This document shows, piece by piece, positions 39,631 to 49,424 of a stretch of 64,000 nt of DNA. The stretch lies in contig CALDTV010000022.1 of NCBI GenBank assembly GCA_937923625.1, positions 1-64,000 of the forward strand, written 5' to 3'. The position numbers and the translations under genes were made by a program. The DNA comes from an uncultured Alphaproteobacteria bacterium. Its GTDB lineage: Bacteria > Pseudomonadota > Alphaproteobacteria > Micavibrionales > Micavibrionaceae. The notes under the pieces are model-generated. The model was not told where the DNA came from and searched no databases. It worked only from the letters and a program-made list of their open reading frames with translations. The first letter of the stretch is position 1. Every line of letters begins with the position of its first letter.

Positions 39631-40374
39631 ATGCACTACCAGACTAATAAAAGCCAAAGAAGCTACAATTGTCGGCCCTGCAGGCCAATCAAACAAATAA
39701 GACCCCATTAAGCCCAGCACATAAGAAGCAATAGAAATTAATATCCCTGCAAGCGTTTTATGACGGGTTATATTCACAACAGCTAACGCTGGGAAAATTA
39801 AACTTGCAAAAACTAAATAGACACCAATCATACTCACCGAAAATGGAATTGTGATGGCGAATAAAGGATAGAATAAAAAAGATCTTTTATTTTGAAAAAA
39901 TGTCCACACAATAAAAACAGCAATAAAAATAGGTGTGACAAAAATAATGTGGCTCCAGCTTGTCCAAAGCACCTGCCCTTCCAAAATGTTTTTAATTTCC
40001 TCACCACCATGTGGGCTATTAGAAACAAGCAATAACCCAACCGATGCCGCCAACACAAACGCACAACCAATTAACGCTTCTTGATATTCACCAGATTTTT
40101 TTTCTAAAAAATGGAATATTATGGCGCACGTAATAGCGGCAGCTAATCCTGCCCCCAATCGGCCATAGCCAGCGACAAGGCTATATTCATCAAAAATAGT
40201 GAATGTTTGAAAAGCAATCATGCCCAGTGCAGCAAACTGCGCCACCGCCAAATCCAGAAAAATAATATTTCGTTTTAATACTTCTTGCCCCAAAGGAACA
40301 TGAACAAGCGAAATAAATACTCCAGCCACAAAGGCTGGAGCGAGTAGTGATATGAGATCGATCAATGGTTCCAT
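39598..40374 (-). CDS. znuB: ABC metal transporter permease, ZnuB/TroC family
   Basis: 258 residues with eight or nine hydrophobic segments. Family marks are the HVPLGQEVLKRNIIFLDLAV segment (LGxxVLRRxxxFLGDAL-like) and GVYLVFASLIFPALAVVNIT. It couples through a TAATG overlap to the binding protein upstream. Probably imports zinc (or manganese). An ATPase gene (znuC) is not in this cluster, so it must be supplied elsewhere or the system has been rearranged. The gene symbol is by family; the true metal is unproven. Confidence 0.82.
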   Translation of the reverse strand: MEPLIDLISLLAPAFVAGVFISLVHVPLGQEVLKRNIIFLDLAVAQFAALGMIAFQTFTIFDEYSLVAGYGRLGAGLAAAITCAIIFHFLEKKSGEYQEALIGCAFVLAASVGLLLVSNSPHGGEEIKNILEGQVLWTSWSHIIFVTPIFIAVFIVWTFFQNKRSFLFYPLFAITIPFSVSMIGVYLVFASLIFPALAVVNITRHKTLAGILISIASYVLGLMGSYLFDWPAGPTIVASLAFISLVVHLIFRQGKIED

Positions 40375-41276
40375 TAATTATTAGTCAATTGTTTAAGGGT
40401 GTTGTCAAACATCGTTTTTAAATCAGTTGATTGGCTATTTCCACCCACGGTAAAAGGCAACTTCATAATAGGAATATTTGATTTCTCAGACAACCATTTA
40501 GCACCCTTTTCACTTTCAAAAGGTGCCACCAATATTGCCTTTACATTCTTCCCTTCAATCGATTCAAGCACCGAAGCCAAATGTGCTGCATTTGGCGGTA
40601 TACCTGGCTTGGGTTCTAATGATGCAACTGTTTCTATACCAAGCCAATTCAAAAGATATGTCCAGCTTTTATGGTAAACAACCACGCTACTACCTTTTAA
40701 GCCACGTGCCTGCGATTCCCATTGCGTAATGGCTTCTTGCCATTGCGTTGCAAAATAATTTTGGCGGCTTTTATACATCACAGAATGGTCAGCGTCTATT
40801 TCAGACAAACGATCCGCCAGCACTTTTGACAACAAAACAATATTATGAGGATCAAGATGAACATGCGGATTTCCTTCAGGGTGAACATGCCCCATCGAGC
40901 GATCAACTGTTTCCATCACTTCCAAAAGCGGTACATAGTCTGCCGCCATGATAGAACCAACAGCACCATCCTGAACAGAAGCACTTCCGGCCTTATTTAG
41001 TAATATTGGCAACCAACCAATTTCCAAGGACGCACCACTGCAAATAACCAAATCTGCCTTGCGCATAGCGGCTAAAAGGCTTGGTTTTGCGCGCATGTGA
41101 TGAATATCTTGATTGGCATTTGACGCCGTATAAACATCAACATTTTCACCGCCGATCTCTTGCGCGAGCGCCCCCCACTCAGGGGCGCAAGCAAATATTT
41201 TTACTTTCGCAAAAACGGACGTTGGGAATGCAAATAGCACCCCCAACCCCAATAGGATCAAAGATAATTTTTTCAT
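40374..41276 (-). CDS. znuA: Metal ABC transporter substrate-binding protein (cluster A-I)
   Basis: 300 residues, signal peptide LILLGLGVLFAFPTSVFAK. Metal-site histidines appear in NANQDIHHMRAKPSL, then GNPHVHLDPHNIV (family motif NPHxWLDP), VVYHKSWTYLLNWLG, and an acidic residue near ESEKGAKWL. A short His segment (GHVHPEGNPHVHLD) takes the place of the long His-rich loop of many ZnuA proteins. It ends 1 base into the permease start and begins 11 bases after the porin-like gene, so all three are likely one operon. Confidence 0.88.
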   Translation of the reverse strand: MKKLSLILLGLGVLFAFPTSVFAKVKIFACAPEWGALAQEIGGENVDVYTASNANQDIHHMRAKPSLLAAMRKADLVICSGASLEIGWLPILLNKAGSASVQDGAVGSIMAADYVPLLEVMETVDRSMGHVHPEGNPHVHLDPHNIVLLSKVLADRLSEIDADHSVMYKSRQNYFATQWQEAITQWESQARGLKGSSVVVYHKSWTYLLNWLGIETVASLEPKPGIPPNAAHLASVLESIEGKNVKAILVAPFESEKGAKWLSEKSNIPIMKLPFTVGGNSQSTDLKTMFDNTLKQLTNN

Positions 41277-41287
41277 CTTATTATCCC

Positions 41288-42670
41288 TTAATAGTTATGC
41301 GCACCATGCGCACCTAGGCTCATGATGTACTGAAGAGTGAATTGATTATCATCTTGATTATCGGCCACTTCTTCACGGCTGAACTGCGCACGAATACGTG
41401 AAAATTCACTATTCGTCCAATCCACCATCGCTGTTGCCGCCCACGGGTCGTGCCCTCCATCATCTAAAGAACTTCCCGCTAAACCAGCAGGAACATCGCC
41501 TGCATAAAGCTGGCTATATCGAGCGCCGACACGCCACTTAGGATGAAATTTATAAACGCTTTGGGCGTACCAGCCGCTCTGACTATCATTATAATCAATT
41601 GCCCCCGTAGCCGCTTCAGTATCTTCATAGGTTCCATCTTCATCACGAATGAAATACTCACCTTGGAAAATGACTTCTTGCTCTGCGTTATTGCCTGTTG
41701 GCGCGTATACAGCGCGGGCATCTGCAATGTAAACACTGCTGTCACCTTCAAAGAGAACTTCTTCACCTTCGTGCCCTGCTTCACGGCTTACATTATCTGC
41801 TTGTAAAGTCGACAGTCCTAAACGCCAGCTTGTGTTGTTGCCAACGTCACCACCAACACGGCCATAGGCGGTCCATGCGCCGATATCCCCGCCTTCTGCG
41901 CCGCCAGCAGGATTGTCATTCCCCCTGAAAGCACCTGCCCCAATTTCAGTATAAATTGGTGTCGGTAAAACAACAGAAACCTGCACGCCATCATCGCCAT
42001 AATTATTATCAAGAAAGGCGCGATTTGCTAACGGACGGTCGGCAAAATCATCAGCGTGACCATGGTGAGAATTCAAATAACCTAGCTCGGAAAAGAAACG
42101 TCCTGCTTTTACTTCAACACCAGACGCAAGCGCAGTTGTTGCAACATAAGCCTCTTCCAACTCAACTTCTGTTTCACCTTCGTGCTCGTGCAGAGCAATC
42201 GTCGCAGAGCCACGGAACTTATCATCAACATTGGCTGAGAAATTAAGCTCTGTTTCATCAATACCAAGACCTTCTGTTCCGCGCTCACCTTCTTCACCCA
42301 GCGCAAAACCAGCTATCTCGCTCTCTTTTGAAGAAAAATTGTTATATTTTCCGTTCAAGACAATACCAACCGCAGGGTTGAAGCTTGAATCTTTAATATT
42401 ACGTTGCGCTGTTGCTGGAGCCGGAGCGCCACCAGCTGCCGGTTCAATATTGGCAATACCTGCTGTCGTTGCTCTAGAGGTTTGGGTTTGCTTAGCTTCA
42501 AGCGTTTCAACTTTACTCGTCAGCTGATCAATCTTGCTTTCATAAGCATCACGCATAGATTGAATTTCAGCACGAAGTGCGTCCAGATCTGCATCGCTTG
42601 CCGCGATAGCAGGAGATACATTTAATAATACAGCCGCACTTGCAGCCAATAGAAGTTTTTTATGAGACAT
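41288..42670 (-). CDS. Porin-like outer-membrane protein of the metal-uptake operon
   Basis: 460 residues with signal peptide LLLAASAAVLLNVSPAIAAS and a coiled-coil periplasmic segment at about 25-60 (LRAEIQSMRDAYESKIDQLT). The rest is a barrel with many short amphipathic strands, ending FTLQYIMSLGAHGAHNY. It is notable for His/Asp/Glu-rich stretches (HEHEGETEVELEE, SHHGHADDFAD, REAGHEGEEVL), which suggest zinc binding in loops. First gene of the operon with the ZnuA- and ZnuB-like proteins. Family relatives are zinc-regulated outer-membrane porins; the assignment rests on context plus composition. Confidence 0.75.
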   Translation of the reverse strand: MSHKKLLLAASAAVLLNVSPAIAASDADLDALRAEIQSMRDAYESKIDQLTSKVETLEAKQTQTSRATTAGIANIEPAAGGAPAPATAQRNIKDSSFNPAVGIVLNGKYNNFSSKESEIAGFALGEEGERGTEGLGIDETELNFSANVDDKFRGSATIALHEHEGETEVELEEAYVATTALASGVEVKAGRFFSELGYLNSHHGHADDFADRPLANRAFLDNNYGDDGVQVSVVLPTPIYTEIGAGAFRGNDNPAGGAEGGDIGAWTAYGRVGGDVGNNTSWRLGLSTLQADNVSREAGHEGEEVLFEGDSSVYIADARAVYAPTGNNAEQEVIFQGEYFIRDEDGTYEDTEAATGAIDYNDSQSGWYAQSVYKFHPKWRVGARYSQLYAGDVPAGLAGSSLDDGGHDPWAATAMVDWTNSEFSRIRAQFSREEVADNQDDNQFTLQYIMSLGAHGAHNY

Positions 42671-42754
42671 GGGATATGCCCTTTCTTATCTTATATTTGC
42701 CCTAAATATTTAAAAACTTAGGGGCGTTCAATTTTTATGAATTAAATTTTAATG

Positions 42755-43108
42755 CTAGATAAGAATATAAGGCGGTGCGCGGGCAAAATTCGCTTTATCA
42801 CGATTTTTAGAAATTCCAAAAGAATCTTCTGGCGGGACTAAAATATCTATCCGAGAAAAGGAGAGTAATGCTGTTGGGGCGTTATAAAGTGCTACTTGCA
42901 GTGATTTGGTTAAAACACATTCAGGACATTGATGGCTCTTTGCATTATCAGGATGCTCATCTTCTTCTTGATGATCCGCACAATCAGCCGCCGCAATTTC
43001 AACGGAAATATGATGATCAATATGCGCGGCATTATGCTCAGCAAGGGCAATTTGCCCCAGCATTAAGCCCAAAAGGGCCCACATAGCGATGAATTTCTTA
43101 AAACGCAT
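42755..43108 (-). CDS. Small exported DUF2946/CopL-like metal-binding protein
   Basis: 117 residues with a signal peptide (FIAMWALLGLMLGQIALAEH). The mature part is rich in His and acidic residues (HNAAHIDHHISVE, CADHQEEDEHPDNAKSHQCPEC) and ends ARAPPYILI, the R-x-PP terminal pattern of DUF2946. One C-x-x-C pair (CPEC) plus a further Cys could bind metal. It lies 84 bases upstream of the porin gene on the same strand, thus probably part of the same metal-response locus. Confidence 0.7.
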   Translation of the reverse strand: MRFKKFIAMWALLGLMLGQIALAEHNAAHIDHHISVEIAAADCADHQEEDEHPDNAKSHQCPECVLTKSLQVALYNAPTALLSFSRIDILVPPEDSFGISKNRDKANFARAPPYILI

Positions 43109-43158
43109 GCAAGAGCTGTAGCAAATAGATTTATAATACTCAAGCCAAAGTCTGTATG

Positions 43159-43170
43159 TTATTTAAATAA
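43159..43170. promoter_or_regulatory. Palindrome upstream of the metal locus
   Basis: TTATTTAAATAA is a perfect 12-base palindrome 50 bases upstream of the DUF2946-like gene. It resembles the AT-rich dyads bound by Fur/Zur-type repressors but is not a clear Zur box; operator function is a guess. Confidence 0.25.
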
Positions 43171-43304
43171 TTCACGCCCCTTATAACCTCCAATCTTATA
43201 TCTTGTACAAAATTAGGCGAAAAGTGAATTTTTAAGTAACCAGATGAGATATTTGGAACAGAGAATCCCCCTTGCAATAAAATATTTAAACTCTTTTAAA
43301 GACT

Positions 43305-44066
43305 TTAACGCATTTTTTGGGCGACATGAAAATAAAGCCAATAAGGTAGATTTGAGATAATTTTCATGACGTAGGTAAAACGCTTAGGGAAGTGAATTTC
43401 AAATTTCTTACTATCAAGTTGCTTGGCAATAATATCACCTGCTTCTTTTGCAGAAATTCGTGCTGGCATATCAAAATCATTCTTTTCCGTCAGGCGGGTC
43501 TCAACAAAGCCGGGGCTAATCATTTTAATATCTAGAACATCTCCCACTTCAGCCTTGAGGCTTTCAATCAAATTAATCAAGCCCGCCTTTGACGCGCCAT
43601 AAGGTTGGCTATTGGGCAAACCCACATAACCCGCAACACTAGCACATATAGCAATTTGTCCTTTTTCTTGCGTATTATCCTGCATTTTCATTTCTGGAAG
43701 AATTGTTTCAATTAGGTAAAAGACACTTGTTAAATTTACTGAGATAATTTTCTCTGCGTCTTTCAAATCAATTTCACCAAAACTAGTTGGCGTATATAGG
43801 CCAGCCATGAAAATTACACGATCAATTCTTGGCCACTCTTTTCGTATTTGTTGATGGGCTCTTGCTAAAGCATCCTTATCAGAAGCATCAAAAGGCTGTA
43901 CCATATGCTCTTGCCCTGACAAGCTTTCTTGCACCTTCAAAAGGCCTTCTTCACTGCGCGCAGAAAGGCAGATTACCTCGCCTTTTTTAGCTAAAGACTG
44001 TGCCAAGGCCGCGCCAATTCCTGCGCTTGCACCAATAATCCATGTATGTTTTGCCGTTTTGCTCAT
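43305..44066 (-). CDS. Short-chain dehydrogenase/reductase
   Basis: 253 residues. Rossmann motif GASAGIGAALA (residues 12-22), structural VIFMAGLYTP (NAG-like position reads MAG) and catalytic Ser/Tyr/Lys in CASVAGYVGLPNSQPYGASK. The C-terminus is long and hydrophobic-basic (FTYVMKIISNLPYWLYFHVA), which may associate with membrane. In many proteobacteria an SDR of this type is found with a chalcone-isomerase-like protein, an MFS transporter and fatty-acid-modifying genes (cfa, DUF1365, flavin amine oxidase). The first two partners follow here; the others do not. Confidence 0.88.
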   Translation of the reverse strand: MSKTAKHTWIIGASAGIGAALAQSLAKKGEVICLSARSEEGLLKVQESLSGQEHMVQPFDASDKDALARAHQQIRKEWPRIDRVIFMAGLYTPTSFGEIDLKDAEKIISVNLTSVFYLIETILPEMKMQDNTQEKGQIAICASVAGYVGLPNSQPYGASKAGLINLIESLKAEVGDVLDIKMISPGFVETRLTEKNDFDMPARISAKEAGDIIAKQLDSKKFEIHFPKRFTYVMKIISNLPYWLYFHVAQKMR

Positions 44067-44147
44067 GTTATTTCACCTTCTGCATAAAAATAATAATCTC
44101 CGCAAAATTAATACCAAATTTTTTCATGATTTGTATTTTTCCTATAC

Positions 44148-45398
44148 TTAATTTTTTCGAATAAACTGCCACAGCATGACGGCAGAAATTGACTTTATGA
44201 TGCAAGGAATTAGCGCGTAAGCCAATGGCAAGCTTATATCTTCACTAATCGTTCCAGGCTGATAGCCATAAAAGGCTAATAAAGGCAGGGCAACGCCTGT
44301 TGCAATCGCCAAGGCCGCCTTTGAGAGAAAAGCACTTACCGCGTAATATTGGCTGGCAGCTTGTTGATGGCTGTTCTTCTTGATGAATTCAGCGATTATT
44401 GTTGGCGGCAACGCCAAGTCTCCCCCTATCGCCACACCTGATAAGATGCAGATCACAGCAAAAGGGACAATATCACCCGCGCTTAAGAAAAACGCACCAA
44501 TAAAAACCATGCAGGCCACAATCATACTTATGAGCCAGCCAAAAGCAGATGATTTTTTCTTTGAAATATATTGCCAAAGCGGCATCGCCAAAACACCACT
44601 TAAAAAATAGAGTAGTAAAAATAAGCCTGTATAATTTTCTGCCTGTAAATAATCACGTATAAAAAACAAAACCAATGTCGCAGGAATAGACGAAGCAATA
44701 GCACTGATTAGAAAAATAATATAAATTGTTTGCACATTTTTTAATTGCAAAATGCTTTTTATCGATAATGATTTTTTCTTTTCTGGTTGAGAGAATTTTG
44801 TTACCCGTTCCCAACGTATAAAAACGATACCAGCAACAAAAATGATGGGAATGAAAATAAAACTTAATAAGCTATAAGCTTGTTTTGCTTCGAAAAACAT
44901 GAGTAAAATTGTTGGCAAAATAGAGCCTACCAATAAACCAATCAACCCAAAGGCTTCACGCCAGCTCATAATACGTGGCATTTGCTTTTCATCCGACTGC
45001 CAAAGCCCACCTAACGCCTGCATATTTATTGTGACAACACTAAAACCTGTTGTGCAAATAAAAACACTGAAGGCCATCCAAAACATCATTAATAAAGGTG
45101 TATTAAGTGTTTCTAAAGGATTAAAAAGCCCAATAAAACCCACTGTTAGGAGAACTAGACCTAGAATAATTATTTTGGGACGATGATAATTATATTTATC
45201 ACTCAGCATGCCAATCAATGGATCTTGAACCGCATCAATAAACCTCAGGCCCAATAAAACGGCTCCCATCAAAGCAAGGGACAAGTTAAAATTAACAGCA
45301 TAAAAATCAGGCGCATGTAAATAAATTGGTAAGCCCGCGAAGGCTAAAGGCATTGCTAAAAGCGCATATTGAAACAAATGAACGCGGCTTAATGACAT
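44148..45398 (-). CDS. MFS transporter, glycoside-pentoside-hexuronide (MelB-like) type
   Basis: 416 residues with 12 predicted membrane helices. The loop-2 segment RFIDAVQDPLIGMLSDKYNY matches the R-x-x-D-x-x-x-DP-x-x-G-x-x-(S/A)D motif of MelB-type symporters. Its ATG overlaps the stop of the chalcone-isomerase-like gene by one base, so the two are coupled. Lipid-locus MFS proteins of this kind have unknown substrates; sugar transport should not be assumed. Confidence 0.85.
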   Translation of the reverse strand: MSLSRVHLFQYALLAMPLAFAGLPIYLHAPDFYAVNFNLSLALMGAVLLGLRFIDAVQDPLIGMLSDKYNYHRPKIIILGLVLLTVGFIGLFNPLETLNTPLLMMFWMAFSVFICTTGFSVVTINMQALGGLWQSDEKQMPRIMSWREAFGLIGLLVGSILPTILLMFFEAKQAYSLLSFIFIPIIFVAGIVFIRWERVTKFSQPEKKKSLSIKSILQLKNVQTIYIIFLISAIASSIPATLVLFFIRDYLQAENYTGLFLLLYFLSGVLAMPLWQYISKKKSSAFGWLISMIVACMVFIGAFFLSAGDIVPFAVICILSGVAIGGDLALPPTIIAEFIKKNSHQQAASQYYAVSAFLSKAALAIATGVALPLLAFYGYQPGTISEDISLPLAYALIPCIIKSISAVMLWQFIRKN

Positions 45399-45928
45399 TA
45401 ATTATTCAACCCAAGGAGCTGCTCTCTCATTGCGGGTTGTGATGTTTGCGGGCTAAGCCAGATATCAAAAAAGGCCTTGGTAAAAGCAGGGTCACTCACC
45501 TGCCCAATTTTACTATTATTCTTATAAAAAATTGTATGCCCGTTATTGTCACGAATGCCTGTTATGCTCTCACCGCTTTTCACGTCAGGGAAAATATTTT
45601 TCATTTCTTCTTCCCATTTCAAAAGCTGTGCTTCATCATCAAAACCTTGTTCACGCATTTCTTTTATGGAGCGCGTTGCAATATCTGCGCCCTTTAGATC
45701 AATAAGGTAATCGAGCTTTAACGCAAAGCTCTGATTGGTCTCATCTTGGCTGTCAGCCATATAGAGCGTCGCATCATAGACATTCCAAATTAGATATTTA
45801 AGCCGTGCCGTCCCTTTTTCAACCGCATTATTCACATAGCGATCCACTGGAGGAATTTCAGCATAAGAAATAGCTGGCATCATGAACATGAACGTTAAAA
45901 GGGTTAAATAAAGTTTTTGTCGCATCAT
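45398..45928 (-). CDS. Secreted chalcone-isomerase-like protein
   Basis: 176 residues with signal peptide LYLTLLTFMFMMPAISYAEI. The mature region RLKYLIWNVYDATLYMADSQ and the block GESITGIRDNNGHTIFYKNN fit the bacterial chalcone-isomerase-like family (CHI fold, no plant-type catalysis expected). Usually binds lipid-like ligands. First gene of the chalcone-isomerase-like/MFS/SDR group. Confidence 0.82.
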   Translation of the reverse strand: MMRQKLYLTLLTFMFMMPAISYAEIPPVDRYVNNAVEKGTARLKYLIWNVYDATLYMADSQDETNQSFALKLDYLIDLKGADIATRSIKEMREQGFDDEAQLLKWEEEMKNIFPDVKSGESITGIRDNNGHTIFYKNNSKIGQVSDPAFTKAFFDIWLSPQTSQPAMREQLLGLNN

Positions 45929-46020
45929 TTTATAAATACTCTCGTTATATTTAAATTATTCGCAGTTTCGGCTCATAAGGCCAAAAAGTTACAATAAAAA
46001 TATTCAAAAATCACTTATTC

Positions 46021-47124
46021 TTATTGAAGTGCCTCCGTCTGAAATAGCTTCACACGAAGTCCACCGTGCTGAACTGGCGGCGTTTCTGGTAAAAACGGCA
46101 AAGCCGTGGCTTGCGCCAAAGATTTATCAGCTGTTATTATCCCCACACGCCAGCCTGAAAAATTATCACGTAAAACCCTACCAAGGGTTTGATATAAAGG
46201 CAAAAGTTTATGCCTATCCCCGATGCGCCCCCCATATGGTGGGTTCAAGATCACAAGACCAGACATATTCGTCGGCGGGAGTATATCACTAATGGCTTGC
46301 TGTTTAAATTCTGTTAATTGATCAACACCAGCCCGTGTAGCATTTTCTGTACTCATTTTTACTGCGCCCTTATCGCGGTCACTTCCATGAAAATGAATTT
46401 CTGTTTGCTGCTGGCGTTTAACATTACGCATATCTTCCCAAGCTTTTTTGTCAAACGTTACAAATTTTTCAAAAGCAAAATTCCTTAATCGTCCAGGGTT
46501 TAAACGTGCGGCTATTTCAGCTGCCTCAATTACAAAAGTACCAGAGCCACACATAGGGTCAAAAACTGGTTCCATACCATTATAACCGCATTGCTGAAGA
46601 AAAAGCGCCGCCATATTTTCACGCATTGGCGCTTTGCTAACAGCTCTCTTATAGCCACGTTTATGTAACAATGCGCCCGATGTATCAATACTGAGTGTGC
46701 AAATATCATGATCAATACGTCCCATAATCGTTATATCGGCATCTGATGAAGGGGCGATTTTTAATTTCTCACTAATCGCTTGCTCTATGCGCTCTATTGC
46801 CGCCCCTGAATGATATATGCGTGATTTAGAACAGCTTACGTCAACGCGAAAAGGATGCTTGGGATCCAGAATATCCGTCCATGAAATCTCTCTGGTTTGC
46901 TCGGCCAATTTTGCAAGATGCAGTACCTTGAATGTAGCAACACGCGCTAAAACACGCGAAGCACCGCGCACCCACAAATTTGCGCGCCATACTTCAGGCC
47001 AGCCGCCTTCTATCGTCACACCACCTTTAATAGCCTTAGCGCGTTTAAATCCTTTACGACGCACTTCATCATAAAGGGCGTTTTCTAGACCAAGTGCTGT
47101 CGCAAGAAAAATCTCAAAGCTCAT
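46021..47124 (-). CDS. Class I SAM-dependent RNA methyltransferase with THUMP domain (RlmL/TrmN-like)
   Basis: 367 residues. Residues 1-150 hold an N-terminal ferredoxin-like plus THUMP RNA-binding region (FLATALGLENALYDEVRRKG; FRVDVSCSKSRIYHSGAAIE). The catalytic part has motif I FDPMCGSGTFVIEAAEIAARL and motif IV LNPPYGGRIGD (N-P-P-Y of N-methyltransferases on guanine or adenine). It corresponds to the N-terminal methyltransferase half of E. coli RlmL, which makes m2G2445 of 23S rRNA, but the exact target cannot be set from sequence. Confidence 0.88.
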   Translation of the reverse strand: MSFEIFLATALGLENALYDEVRRKGFKRAKAIKGGVTIEGGWPEVWRANLWVRGASRVLARVATFKVLHLAKLAEQTREISWTDILDPKHPFRVDVSCSKSRIYHSGAAIERIEQAISEKLKIAPSSDADITIMGRIDHDICTLSIDTSGALLHKRGYKRAVSKAPMRENMAALFLQQCGYNGMEPVFDPMCGSGTFVIEAAEIAARLNPGRLRNFAFEKFVTFDKKAWEDMRNVKRQQQTEIHFHGSDRDKGAVKMSTENATRAGVDQLTEFKQQAISDILPPTNMSGLVILNPPYGGRIGDRHKLLPLYQTLGRVLRDNFSGWRVGIITADKSLAQATALPFLPETPPVQHGGLRVKLFQTEALQ

Positions 47125-47298
47125 GATGTCTTGTTAACGCCTCTCTTATATTTCGCAAAGTTTAATTTGAAAAATTTTGCCCGTGAAAGCAGAAGCAGAA
47201 AAATAAATCGGTTTAAAGATGTTTTGAACTTTATAGATTTTTAAATAATAATTTTTTAAGGTCTGTCACCAGCATTACTAATTCAAATTTAATCTGTA

Positions 47299-48114
47299 TC
47301 AGCCAAATTTTCCCGCGATGTAATCTTTTGTCTGCTCATGCGCCGGATTATTAAATAATTTTTTTGTATCCCCCGACTCAATAATGCGCCCTAAGTGAAA
47401 GAATGCCGTGTAATCAGAAACTCTCTGCGCCTGTTGCATGGAGTGCGTAATAATCACGATAGTAAATTTTTGTGCTAATTCTGCGATTAGTTCTTCAATG
47501 CGCGCCGTTGCAATCGGATCAAGAGCAGAGCAAGGCTCATCCATCAGGATTACTTCTGGCTTCGTTGCAATTGCGCGTGCAATGCATAATCGTTGTTGTT
47601 GCCCGCCTGACAATGACGTGCCAGGGGCTGACAAACGGTCAGCAACCTCTTCCCAAAGCCCTACACGCTTTAACGTTTTTTCCACTAACGCATCCATTTC
47701 ATCTTTTCCCTTCACCAGACGGTGAATTTTGGGGCCATAAATAACGTTCTCATAAATTGATTTAGGAAAGGGGTTTGGTTTTTGAAAGACCATCCCTATT
47801 TTCTGTCGCAACAATATTATGTCAGTATTATCTTTATAGATATTAAACCCGTCCAGTTTAACTTTTCCCGTCACCTGACAGCTATCAACATAGTCATTCA
47901 TACGATTGAGACAGCGAATAAAAGTTGATTTACCACAACCCGATGGACCAATAAGGGCCGTCACTTTATTGGATACAACATCAAGATCAATATTATAAAG
48001 AGCCTGTTTACCGCCGTAAAAGACATTTAAATCTCGAACTTTCATCCTTACGTCTTCATTGGAATCAATAGTTTGATTAATCGTATTTTCTTGTGCTTGC
48101 ATGTTTTCTACCAT
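47299..48114 (-). CDS. pstB: Phosphate ABC transporter ATPase
   Basis: 271 residues. Walker [10 protein letters not shown] (residues 56-64), Q-loop [12 protein letters not shown], signature [20 protein letters not shown] and Walker [14 protein letters not shown] are all in place, and the PstB-specific [12 protein letters not shown] segment follows Walker A. It overlaps pstA by 7 bases. phoU, which commonly comes next, is absent; an RNA methyltransferase lies 174 bases downstream. Confidence 0.97.
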   Translation of the reverse strand: MVENMQAQENTINQTIDSNEDVRMKVRDLNVFYGGKQALYNIDLDVVSNKVTALIGPSGCGKSTFIRCLNRMNDYVDSCQVTGKVKLDGFNIYKDNTDIILLRQKIGMVFQKPNPFPKSIYENVIYGPKIHRLVKGKDEMDALVEKTLKRVGLWEEVADRLSAPGTSLSGGQQQRLCIARAIATKPEVILMDEPCSALDPIATARIEELIAELAQKFTIVIITHSMQQAQRVSDYTAFFHLGRIIESGDTKKLFNNPAHEQTKDYIAGKFG

Positions 48115-49424
48115 TTTATTTCAAAACGACGGCGGATATATATCGCCAACAGGTTAATAAGAATCATAAACGCCAATAAAACAATAATGGCCGCTGATGT
48201 TTTTTCAACAAAGCCCATCTCAGGATTATTTGCCCATAAATAAACTTGAACTGGAAGCGTTGTTGCTGGATCTGTAAAACTTTTTGGAACATCTACGATG
48301 AAGGCAACCATACCGATCATCAAAAGTGGTGCGGTTTCACCAAATGCACGTGCAACACTTAAGATCACCCCCGTCATAACACCTGGAAGCGCGTAAATTA
48401 ATGTATGGTGAAAAACGACTTGTGTGGGCGTAGCACCCAAAGCCGTCGCCGCATCGCGAACAGAGCGCGGCACTGCCCGCAAGGCGTTTCTGGTGGCAAT
48501 GACAATAACTGGTAGGATCAAAAGAGCTAGGACCATCCCCCCTACCAATGAAGATGAGCGCGGCAAACCAAAAAAGTTTAGGTAGATAGAAAGCCCTAAT
48601 AGTCCAAAAATAATGGATGGAACCGCCGCCAAATTATTAATATTGATCTCAATAAAATCTGTTACCCAATTTTTACGGGCAAATTCTTCTAAATAAATTG
48701 CCGTGCCAACGCCCAATGGAAAGGCCAACAAAACACAAACCAAAATCGTCATGAAAGATCCGATTGTGCTAGTCAAAATACCAGCTTGCTCTGCTTCGCG
48801 TGAATCACCGCGCGTAAAGAAATCTACGTTAAATTTTAAGCGCATACTATCATCTCTGGACAGCTGAGTAATCCAGCTTGCTTGGGCAGGGCTGATATTC
48901 CCCCCACGTTTGGATTGCTCTTTAAATCTTTGCTTATAAAAAACACTAACGGCGCTTGAGGTCGGAAGCCATACATATTGCGTAGAGCCCAACAAGGACG
49001 GATTTTCTTGAATATATGTTTTTAAAACATCTGGTGCTTTACGGCTCACCAATCCAAATAAAGCGCGTTTTTCCTGCCTTGTTTGCGCTTCAGGGAAAAT
49101 ATCTGACAAAGCATCTTGGATAATTTTTCTGTGCGATCCACTATTTAATGTTTCTTCGCTCAAGCTTATAGGCAGCTTTACTTGCGCCTCGGACAAAGAT
49201 GTTTTACCAACCGAAAAAATACTAAAGATTAGACTAAACAAAAAACAAGCTGAGATGAGAATCGCAATAAAGCCAGCTCTTTTAAAGGCAATCTCTTTGG
49301 CTTTTCTTCTGCGAAGCCATAAATGCTTTGGCTTCTTGCTATATGCTTTGTAAACAAACGGACTTTTTTTCTTTTTTAAACGATCAAAAGCAACACGTGT
49401 ACGGCGTTCAAATAAATTACTCAT
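48108..49424 (-). CDS. pstA: Phosphate ABC transporter permease PstA with long N-terminal extension
   Basis: 438 residues, longer than E. coli PstA (about 296). The core permease (six membrane helices from about 200 on) contains [30 protein letters not shown] and the EAA loop [20 protein letters not shown]. The extra N-terminal part has one membrane helix (about 50-75) and a periplasmic domain (about 80-195: [34 protein letters not shown]) seen in alphaproteobacterial PstA (DUF3333-like). Overlaps pstC by 8 bases. Confidence 0.95.
   Translation of the reverse strand: MSNLFERRTRVAFDRLKKKKSPFVYKAYSKKPKHLWLRRRKAKEIAFKRAGFIAILISACFLFSLIFSIFSVGKTSLSEAQVKLPISLSEETLNSGSHRKIIQDALSDIFPEAQTRQEKRALFGLVSRKAPDVLKTYIQENPSLLGSTQYVWLPTSSAVSVFYKQRFKEQSKRGGNISPAQASWITQLSRDDSMRLKFNVDFFTRGDSREAEQAGILTSTIGSFMTILVCVLLAFPLGVGTAIYLEEFARKNWVTDFIEININNLAAVPSIIFGLLGLSIYLNFFGLPRSSSLVGGMVLALLILPVIVIATRNALRAVPRSVRDAATALGATPTQVVFHHTLIYALPGVMTGVILSVARAFGETAPLLMIGMVAFIVDVPKSFTDPATTLPVQVYLWANNPEMGFVEKTSAAIIVLLAFMILINLLAIYIRRRFEIKW

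Noticed and set aside
44148-45398. Sugar transport by the MelB-like protein
   Set aside because: No sugar-metabolism genes nearby; context suggests a lipid-related cluster.
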